Position numbers and translations under genes: made by a program. From assembly GCF_036324505.1 (NCBI RefSeq), contig NC_086362.1:7623043-7687042 (forward strand): a stretch of DNA of 64,000 bases. Reading direction: 5' to 3'. This document shows positions 55,030 to 64,000 of the stretch, piece after piece. The stretch's first letter is position 1, and every line of letters begins with the position of its first letter. This stretch comes from Eleginops maclovinus (Eukaryota > Chordata > Actinopteri > Perciformes > Eleginopidae). The notes beneath the pieces were generated by a model, which had not been told where the DNA came from, searched no databases, and was given only the letters and a program-made list of their open reading frames with translations.

Positions 55030-57372
55030 GATGTATGCAATAAAAAAAAAAGCATTAAATGAGTCGAAGTCCAGAAAGAAACGTCTCTAAAAATGTCACA
55101 TGCTCTGAAGTTTGTATACTCATAAAAGTAGACGTGTGTATTGTATTGAGTTTCAGCTTTTTATAGTTAAGTGAGGGAGGAACATCAGGTGGGCTCTTGC
55201 AAACACTACAATTAAAAACAGCGAGGAAAATTTGCATAGCATAAGCATATCATTAACTCTCAGAAAAGTGGAAACAATGATGTCTCCAGGGTGGCAGCCA
55301 AAGATAGGTCATAAAACCACCCTATGTAGGTGTTTCCACAGTGCACTCCTCAAGATAATCATCCGCAGTATTTAGCACATTCCTAATATAGGCATCCACC
55401 TCCACAGTACTTGCACTTTCAAAAGAATCTCTTCCAAAGCATAAGAAATTAAAAACATCTGAATTTCGGCAAGTTAGTTTGGAGCACGTAGAATTATTCC
55501 TGTTGAACTCTATAGTATCATTAGTTGAATCCGTCGTGCTGCAAGTGATTGTGATGTTCTTTAACAAGAAGAGAAAATAGGGAATATTGGACATTTTACT
55601 CCCTTTATAGATTATCTACATTATCTACATCGCTAGATACACACCCACTCTACCTAAATGTGTTGTAATTAATTCCCTTTGAGAACTGAGCGTTTAAATT
55701 AGAAGTGATCAGATCTTTCAGATTAAAGATGTAATGTGAAAGTAACTCAACCTTGTACTACACCTAAGGCCAAGAATGCATCACTCCTTTATTCCTGTGT
55801 TTTTAGAAGGCATGATATATCTCCTGAAGACATTTCAGAATGTTATAATTCTCCGTAACCAAAATGCAGACAAAAAAAAGCTTTTGAATGGTACGAATAT
55901 CGTTAACATAATCCTGCAGCCCAAGAGGGTGTGAAGATGAACAAGAAAGCGATGAAAGGCAGTTTAAAGAATTTAAACAAATGATTATAGCTAATATATA
56001 CATATGGAACTAGGTTCAAGCTATACTATTTAAGGCTAAAGTTGGGGAAAGAAGGTGAGGAATGCTCACATAACTTATGGCGTATTCCAAATGTCACAAA
56101 TTGTCAGTTTCCCTACAATAATTGCCAAACCTCTTCTCAATCAAAGCTGGGAAACCATGTGAAGTAAAAGTGGAGTCGCGGGAAAGTGGTCAGAGTTTTA
56201 GCTGTGTAGCTATCAATCCTCCAGAAAAACTGAAGAGGATTTACTCCTGGGAAAGGTGGTTTGGAGGATAGGAAGGCATAAATATCATGGACACTAAACA
56301 CAGCGACCTCCATGGTATGTGTGTACGCTGGACGTGTCAAACTGTTGCCCTCAGCTATTGGTAGACAGAATTGGGTAAAATAGTTAACACCTAAAACTGT
56401 GTGTTATTATACCTTAAAGAATATTCCATTGCCAACATGCCATGGAGAGGTACCCTAACCATAATCACCAGGAGTACATGCCTAACCAGAAACCAAGACC
56501 AGAAACCAAGTCTCTCCCTAAAATATTTGCTTTGAAGGAATAGATTTTTGACTCTGAATTGGAAATCGAGTCTCCAGAATTTGACTGGATTTTATGATGT
56601 ACTCACATGGCATGAGCATGTTGTGTTTCACTAATAATAAGTAGCTTAACGTCACTGAAGAACATCATAACTTAAGTAGAGCATCACGCAGCTTTTGTTG
56701 CTTTTCTGCAGCACACATCAAGTCTACCGACACCCCGGGGTGTCTGCCTAAAGAAACAACCACAAGAAAACTCTCAAAGTTTCATTTCTCACCGCCGATG
56801 ACAGATGCACACGTCTGTGCAGCTACCACTCAGGATAAACCAACAGGGGTTTACCACTGTAAATGTCTTGTTTAGCTGTGATAGATATGGAGTTTAATTC
56901 AACATTGACTTAACACAAGAGCACAATGGGAAGAAGGGACAATCATTCTGTCATGAAAGAAATGAGTCGAGATATTCAGTAAATGTTTCAATAGCGAGAC
57001 AGACAGTAAGTCCTTAGTTGTGTTACATCTAAAGCATACTTCTCTAGATCACTGACCAAAGATGACATGTATTGCACTAGAAGTGATTGTTTTGTAAATG
57101 ATTGAATGGTTGGAAAAGCCTGTGAAAAATACATACTACTCAATATTACTTCTAAGACGATTGTGTTTACGAGTTAAAAAGGAGGAATGTGCATTTGACA
57201 GCTGCTTATTTTCTGGTTGTAAAGAAAATAAAGATTTGGTTGTGAAGGAATTCACAAAGAGAATTGTTTGTTTGCAGCTGTGACTCAAAGCATTACGTTC
57301 CTGAACTCAAATAAGAGCAGGCACTTTCCACTTTTAAATCTTTAGGTGTATTTCATCATTGTAGGCAACTGT
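55030..57372. other. Unique DNA with one small unexplained open frame
   Basis: No exon is firmly supported. A Cys-rich minus-strand frame at 55322-55594 is listed separately. A plus-strand frame at 57098-57283 has no convincing splice sites. Confidence 0.45.
55322..55594 (-). other. Cys-rich open frame, possible exon of unknown gene
   Basis: The minus-strand frame gives 90 residues, with two N-glycosylation-like sites (NIT, NNST) and five cysteines spread over the last 75 residues. A long pyrimidine run ends in TTCTTGTTAAAG just before AACATCACAATC, resembling a splice acceptor, so the exon might be the 78 residues that begin NITITC and end at TAG. I do not recognise a family. The AT-rich composition and short length also fit chance. 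About 100 bp downstream, TTTTTAATTGTAG precedes another short open frame that ends near 55053. Confidence 0.15.
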
Positions 57373-57378
57373 CTATGA

Positions 57379-57634
57379 AGATGAAGATGAAGATTCAACT
57401 TTATTGTCATTGCACAGAGTACAAGTACTAGGACAACGAAATGAGGTCTCTGCATTTGACCCATCCTAGTGTTAGGAGCAGTGGGCTGCCATTATGTACG
57501 GCGCCCGGGGAGCAGAGTAGGTAACCAGTGTCTTGCTCAGGGACACCACGGTGGCACTTGGTCTTTCGGGGACTTGAACTGGTGACCTTCCAGTTCCCAG
57601 GCCAAGCCCCTATGGACTTTGCCACCACCGCCAC
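57379..57634 (-). mobile_element. tRNA-derived SINE, same family as the 40916 copy
   Basis: It shares TGACCCATCCTAGT..AGGAGCAGTGGGC, CGCCCGGGGAGCA and the inverse B box (GGGGACTTGAACT, 57568-57580) with the copy at 40916-41241, in the same order and orientation. The minus-strand 3' tail is a short ATCTTC repeat (plus-strand GAAGAT at 57377-57394). The A-box region reads TGGCAAAGTCCATAGG on the minus strand, which is mutated from consensus. CTATGA at 57373-57378 and 57635-57640 is a possible but short target duplication. Confidence 0.82.
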
Positions 57635-57640
57635 CTATGA

Positions 57641-60600
57641 GCACAACAGCTGTATTGCAATAGCAAAAACATGTGTCAGTTCATCAATTGATCAAAATCA
57701 CAGCAATATAAAACTATATGAACAAGAATTCATCCATTTGGTCCAGGAGGATGTGCAGCACTGGCAAAAACATGCTGGCCAAGGTTGATGAAGTAGTGAA
57801 GTGTAGCATGTTTTTAAAATATGCATGCCTTTGAACTATGTCTGAGTTGGGGGGGGAAAAAAACAATCAATCCTTCAGTCAATTCCTTGAAACTGTAATA
57901 TCAGTCTTTTTTTTAAAAGGTGTGTGGAATCACTCGTGTGTGTTTTCAGTAATCTGAGTAAGAAATACTGCATCAGTAAAGTCCTGTTGAAAAGGGTTGA
58001 GAGGGTGTAAAACAAAAAGGGGAAAACAAATGTGAGTGCATGACCTAACCCCTCCCTCCTCCCACACAGTTCACAGGAGGTGAAGACGTGCGTCATGCGT
58101 GCATGATAGTTAGAATTGTTGGTTGGCTACACTCGGTGGTTTTCTGTTCTTCATAATGGTTACACATCAACTCAACAGAGCGTAGGAGAATACTTTTCTT
58201 GTCAGAAGATATAAAAATGTAAAGTGGAACATGGCTCAGATGGTGTTTATGGAACACACATTAGCTTTGATCCATCTGTTTTGTCACTGCTGGGGGAAAA
58301 AACATATTGGGATTGCAGACATGTTGATTGTTTGTGGTCCGTTTATAGAGTTAGAAACGGTAGAACTGTACAGGTCAAATAAAGACAATATCATAGTAGG
58401 ACATTTAAACATGGCTGTGCACTTTAATAAAACTGAGGTGTGGTGTTGGTACGCTTTAAACTAAAGTATTGTCGAATCTCACGTGATTTATCTTTCTTGT
58501 TACCAAGTTAAGGTGGTAGAGCTTGTGTCTGTTTGTAAAATCTAAACAAATGGGCATACACCTCCACTTTTGCAGATCACATAAGTGTACATATTACCCA
58601 ATACATCTTATATTATATTGTAGGGGGAATAGCACTGTATCACTTTCAAATATCATTTCCAAATCCAAATTTAGATTCTAAAAGCAGGGAATCAGTAACC
58701 ATACTATACAACACTACAGCTGATACTGTTTGCATAGCGCAGAAAAGCCAAATAAAGTAAGGAGGGGAAGGGAGATTGTTTCTCTCAGAGGGGAAACAAT
58801 TGTTGCCACATCATAATAAAGTACAAACCGTATTTGCTTGGTTTAGAGATACTTTCTCCAGATTTAAATAAATATCCCAGTTTGTCTAGTCAAGGCTAAA
58901 TTATGATAAATGTGTCAGAAACATAAGGATAGAGCTAAAAAACAACTGCACTTTAAATTGCAGAGTAATGGAAGAGATGAGAGAAGAGGAAAGTTTTAGA
59001 GAGTGGGGGCTGTGTTTATGTGGGTGGTCGCGGTTGCAGAGCCACAACAAGGTAAAGAAGGGAACAACGCAGACAAGGCTGTTTGACACAGATAAATTCT
59101 GCTTATTCAGAGTAACCGGAGGGTGCAAAGCAAAAAATAATAGGGCTATTTGCTGGATGGTAGCCTGCCAGATCTCACTCTGTTGTTGAGCAGATGCAAA
59201 GCCAGAAAAGCATGTGGGGAAACCGACATACATGCCAATATGCCTTTTACTCCTTTTTTATTTTTCATTCTGGCCACAGTGTTGACACAAAGCATCTAAC
59301 CAGGTTGTTTTACTGTGCATTCAAAGAGTAGAGCTGTCGCAAAGCAATCGATAAATCCATACATCCCCCATTGTTCAGCCACCGTTTATGATTGATTTCC
59401 ATGGTGATGTTATTGATTCACCTGCACCTCTGTACCCATACCTTTTTCAAATTGCATGTGGATCAAATCATGCGTAGATCATTGTTAAGTCAAGCTGGAC
59501 TTTCATCGGTCACTGACAAAGATATATGAAATAATATTCTTGCAAAGAACACTTCATAAAAATCCATCACACCAAAAAGGAGCGGGAAGATCCCCTTCAA
59601 GCTGTTAACAGCATTGATTGTCAGCTGTGAACACATCAAGCTGGAGAGCCTTTTCTGAGTCGTTCTCTGACCATTGTGTGGCAGTTGTGTTATTTGGTGC
59701 TTTTCTTTCTCCGCTGAAATTAGCCGGGCTTTTGGTCGACAAAGGCAAAATTCATTGTGACGGCTCACTGTGGCAGATCTAAATGGATGATGTCTTAGTG
59801 TCAGCGGCTCAGTGAGTGCTTGTAATCCAATGAAGCAGAGCTAAACATTATCTTTTAAGTTGCTAGCAATGCTGTTAAAGAAGCTCATGACATGACTGAC
59901 TATCATAAGCAATGGGATTGGACATTGCATGCACAAGATTTCCAGGTGCAACAGAGATAATATTTTCAAACTATTGTCTGCATTTCAAGCACACTATACA
60001 ATATTTCAACTTGACTTTCAAATTGATGCTTTGCCTCAAATCCGACATCATTGCTAATATGAAAAAAAGGATCACTTAATTTCCTGAATAGGATGACACA
60101 GCTTTCAAGGTCACTAACTCGTAACCAGTGAGCGGAACATTTTATCAATTTGTCTTCCTAAACTAAGTTCTTCATTCTTTGAATGTCAGAAAACCAGAGC
60201 TTTATTTATATATCACAGATGGTTGGGGGAATATGAAATAAGCCATGTCTTGCCATGAATTCTATGCAATATGGTCACACAGCTGTGGATCTGTGTTCCA
60301 TTGTTGGGTAAATCCAAATTTAGCTGTCCAGTTGGCTGTGAGCAGCTAGCCTGCAGCATAATTCTTTCGCTGGAAAGCCAAAAAACGGAAGAATGTTCAA
60401 CATAGATTATCTTGGAAGCCCGTCGAATTTTTAACAATGAAATCCAGTTGAATGCTGATAAAGGAGCAATGACATGCAACCCTTTGGTTCCTCATGTGAC
60501 ACCAGCTCCTGCTGGTTGACTAAACTCTACTCTGTGATTGCAAAACACTGCTCTAATGGCTGACATCTCTTTAGAGTCATCACAAAAACAACATCCTTTT

Positions 60601-63600
60601 TTAATACCCTATTGTCAAAGTAACCATCTTAGACAGTATTGTCAGGCCTTTGTCTAAACTCAGCTGTTGATGGATACCATACTCTGATCTGTTTTTTCAT
60701 CTCATTTTTGGTTGCTCGATGTTCAATATTACCTGCTAAATGCCAGAGAGTTATGAAAGCCCCTATAAGTTGACCCATGTTTCTTGAAAACCAACAGAGA
60801 AATTGTGAGGAAACGTGTCTGTCTGCGCAGTGTTAGAGAAAAGAGATGGTGCAGATGAACGAAACGAAAAATGAGGCAGAGGGAAGAGGGGCAGGTCTCT
60901 CTAAGGCTCATTACTCCCCTCAAAGCATGCCAAGTGCTGACCTAGCAGCATCCCAGCCCCCTCTCCTCCCCCTGCCCTTCAGCCCCCACCCCCTCCAGCA
61001 GGTGAGGTCGCACGCCGCCAGGCACACCCGCCGTCAGCCCATTTGCTGTGTGACACCCATAAAGCAATGCATGATGGTAGTGCTCCAAGAGCCCTAAAAG
61101 CAGCCAATGGCTACTTTAATGGATGGATACACTATTTAACTTAATTCATGCTCTGCTCGAGCTTTACAGGGAGGATTTGACCTCTCGTAGGTTAAATAAT
61201 GGTCCCAGTGTAGATGGTTGGAAGGGGGGGGCAAGAGGAGATAAATGCTCTGTGACATGCAGCTCACTGCAGCATCCCCCGATGTGTGATTCGAGAGCAG
61301 TCTATTAGACACACGCTCTGCTTAAACATGGGCAGAGTTATTAGACGGGGCAGCGATGACTGCGGGACGCGCACGAGGCACCATCTGAAGAGACGAACGG
61401 GGAGGGCAGAGCTTGACAGCCATTTATCAAAGCCAATCAGAAAAAGAACACAGGAACCCACTAAAGGAGAGATTTAAAAAAAAAGGCACATCTTTCAGTG
61501 ATTGGTGGGACCTTGAGCTCTGAAAGACGCAATTAAGGTTGAAAGAATGACATCATTACTATCAGCTTCTTAATATTACCAGTTTGAAGGTAATAGTACA
61601 CTATTTACAAAAAGTTGTGAAACAAGCCACAGTTTTTATTATTGTTCCATCAGTGCATTGTTGAATACTTTTGATTGATGGTACAACAAAGCAAAATAAA
61701 GCTTTTATACTTATTAATAATTGCCATATCAAGTTACAAACTGTCAAGTCAAGAATGTCGCACTGCAAGACCTTTTGAACTATGAGAGAAAAGCGATTAA
61801 GTTACACACCTCACACGTAATCTATCACTGCCCGTATTCATTCATGTGTAGAAAGTGTGCGGGGGTCAGGAGGACTTCTTTACGTTCAATTCTGGCTATC
61901 ACAGGGATGTGAGGAGGGGTCAGGCCCAGTTTGCCCATGCTGTCTCTCTCCATCTTTCTCTCGGTGAACATCCTAACATCCGCCCCCATCTGCATATTCC
62001 CAGAGTGACAAAACTAGTTAGCCGAGTAATAAATCAAACCTCGGCTGCCCAATTTGGTTTCCTAATGTAATTAATAAGAGCTAAAAGCATTTAACTGGCC
62101 ATAATTTGTGGATGCCACTTTGAAGTGACTATTTAAGGAGAACTTTGTGTGTGCAGGGAGGAAAATATTGTGCTGGCACTGATGTTTTTGCAATAAGTTT
62201 TACTCAACACTATCATAACCTTACTAATTATGTATACAGGTTTCCAATGACAAATGTTTGATGCACTATCAACATGTGCCTGATCAGTGTGCGGGACTTA
62301 TTCAGCTAGACAGATATGTTTTATAGATACATTTTTATGCATTTTATTTATTACTTTACTATCCCAGATTAGATTCCCTGACATATTTATTAATTGCTTT
62401 ACTTTAAAGTTGCCTTGATTAAAGCGTTATTGACACCTCCTCACTCTGCACTTCAGCCTATCAAAGAGATTGACTCTGTCAGAAAGGATCTATCGGTAAA
62501 ATCTCTTCTCCCAATCCCTGCAGTCACTTCCACACTTCCAGCCTTAATCCCTTCTTCACTTTCTCTCCGCAGCACACCGCCGAGAGGAGACGGGAGTGAG
62601 CAGAGGGAAGGAGACTGTGAGCAAGTGGAGAGGGGTGATTGCCGAAGAGCAGAGCTTGTCATGAGTGGATTTATGGCTGGAGAGACAGCGGCGGGAGGCG
62701 GGCGAATTGATGGCTGACACATAATCAGCCTCCTTATCGCAGCCCCGCAAAACTGGATTGCATCCAGAGGCTTGTGATCCGTCCGGATTTGGCTAATGTC
62801 TCCCACTCCTCTCCTGAGCCCGACAGCTCTCTGTTATCTGGGCCTGGCCCGAGCTTCCTCTCCTGACTGCACTCCCTCCAACGCCTCCTCTAAGACTGTC
62901 AGCATCTCAACATGTTGTCAGGTGAAGAGGCAACGCAGGGTTTGTTGACCAGGTCTCTCTGCCTCCCTCAGTACTATTTTACCCTCTTTGTCTCCCTCTT
63001 TCAACAACGCTTCCTTGAATGCCACGCTAAAGATTCCACAAAATAAATCTCCAAATGTCCTCCTTAAACCAGTTGTTTACAGCGTGTGTTGGCAGAACTA
63101 AACCTCTGATGTGTCACTGCTGGGGAAAACAACTAACAGAGTCTCTGTAAATGGTTCTTGTTTGCGTTTTCTAACCCAACATGCCAGTTTTTGTCAGGGA
63201 TGTTTATTGTTTCGTGACTGGAGTTACAGAAGCAACAGCTGAGGGAAGGAGTGAATCACAGCTTCCACAGTGGTTGGGTTCAAACATTCACAAAGTGGTT
63301 TGGGGGAGAAAGGGAGCCCTGACATAATGCTCCAGTTCACTCACACAGGCTCTGCACTGCTCTCAGAAATCTCTCACAAAGCTAGCAGCAAAACACTTTT
63401 ATCCTGTAATCTGTCCTGGGGAGGACTTACCGGAGTCATGCAGAAAACAGGGCAACATTTACGAGGGTTTGCCAGAGTCCCCAAGAAGATTCATACATAT
63501 ATACATCACACTATTGTCAGCAGTGCCATCTAGACTCTAGTTCTTAGCATTAGCCTCACATTTCATAGCTTGTACTGGTCTTCACACAATTGCTGTGTTT

Positions 63601-64000
63601 CAATAGATACAGCTCTGCCCAAAGTATTTCATGGTCTTTCCTCCTGGACACTGAATGTGCTACAAACAAATAAATACAAATGCAGTCAGAGAAAATAAAA
63701 CAAATCAGAACCCAATGCTTTCTGGACAGCAGGAAGCAGAACTCCTTGGTATGTGAGGATGTTAATAGTATTGCTGCTACTGGCAAGGACTTTCCATCGT
63801 CAATGTGTTGATACAGTTTGCTGAAACTGCCAATTTCTTTATTTTAACTTTGTGACAAAATGCAGAAATGACCACATCAAATGACATTCTTTCTGAGCTT
63901 TGTGTTGGCAAGCAGAAACAAGCTTGGTTGCTTTTCTTCAGAGCTAACATGGATCTGTGCTGCCAGGCAGTGGAATTAAAACAGCTTCATGCTCACCTCC
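57641..64000. other. Unique DNA, partly GC-rich, without a supported gene
   Basis: No exon is firmly supported. About 60890-61060 and 62560-62890 are GC-richer than their surroundings. A short proline-rich plus-strand frame at 60846-60979 ends at a CAG|GTGAGG donor-like site. The stretch ends without a recognisable repeat. Confidence 0.5.

Noticed and set aside
55803..56003. Minus-strand frame with a hydrophobic start and a helix-like DYVNDIRTIQKL segment, considered as an upstream exon for the 55322-55594 frame
   Set aside because: An acceptor-like CTGCAG is present, but no reasonable donor follows before the stop codon, so it cannot be joined credibly.
57098..57283. Short plus-strand frame with SGCKE and KEF motifs that faintly resemble the C-terminus of an IL-15-type cytokine
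   Set aside because: The similarity is a few residues only. There is no signal peptide exon, no credible acceptor, and the A-rich codons make the resemblance likely chance.

Overview
The window looks like gene-poor nuclear DNA from a ray-finned fish, probably a percomorph teleost. The evidence is the repeat content: two different Tc1-family transposons, two copies of an RTE/Rex3-like LINE ending in GATG-type repeats, three tRNA-derived SINE copies, hAT and piggyBac relics, several teleost-type dispersed repeats and five long (GT)n arrays. I found no convincing host protein-coding exon, rRNA, functional tRNA gene or CRISPR array. Almost all long open frames are either transposon remnants or chance frames, including the CVCV/HTHT frames over (GT)n arrays. 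The region is best read as a gene desert or the inside of a very large intron, with compact mobile elements set in AT-rich unique sequence.

Layout. 1-3775: AT-rich unique DNA. 3784-6430: a non-autonomous hAT-like element with an 8-bp target-site duplication (TSD). It was later invaded at 4882-6190 by a 5'-truncated RTE-type LINE that has its own 12-bp TSD. 6439-12313: unique DNA with G-rich and purine-rich tracts. 12318-12959: a 642-bp piggyBac-type element bounded by TTAA at both ends, keeping a decayed piece of transposase. 12964-21147: unique DNA. 21148-21240: long (GT)n. 22289-22517: a second RTE copy, only its 3' end, with an 11-bp TSD. 22529-28847: unique DNA with candidate conserved noncoding stretches.

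28850-30434: a full-length Tc1-type transposon whose transposase has a frameshift, a short in-frame deletion and Asn in place of the first catalytic Asp. 31077-43343: microsatellites, hAT-like dispersed repeats, an inverted-repeat cluster and a minus-strand SINE (40916-41241, 22-bp TSD). 43359-43516: a plus-strand tRNA-derived SINE with a 15-bp TSD. 43532-53507: mostly unique, with two relic repeats. 53508-55027: a second, different Tc1-type element on the minus strand. Its DDE residues are preserved but its N-terminal domain is frameshifted. 55030-57372: unique DNA with one small Cys-rich minus-strand frame of unknown meaning. 57379-57634: a second copy of the 40916 SINE family. 57641-64000: unique DNA, in places GC-rich, with one weak exon candidate.

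There is no operon-like cooperation here. The functional story is transposon history: each mobile element has visible insertion scars, and all coding-capable copies look dead. Element family names rest on remembered family features and on ends, TSDs and motifs read in the sequence; no database search was possible.
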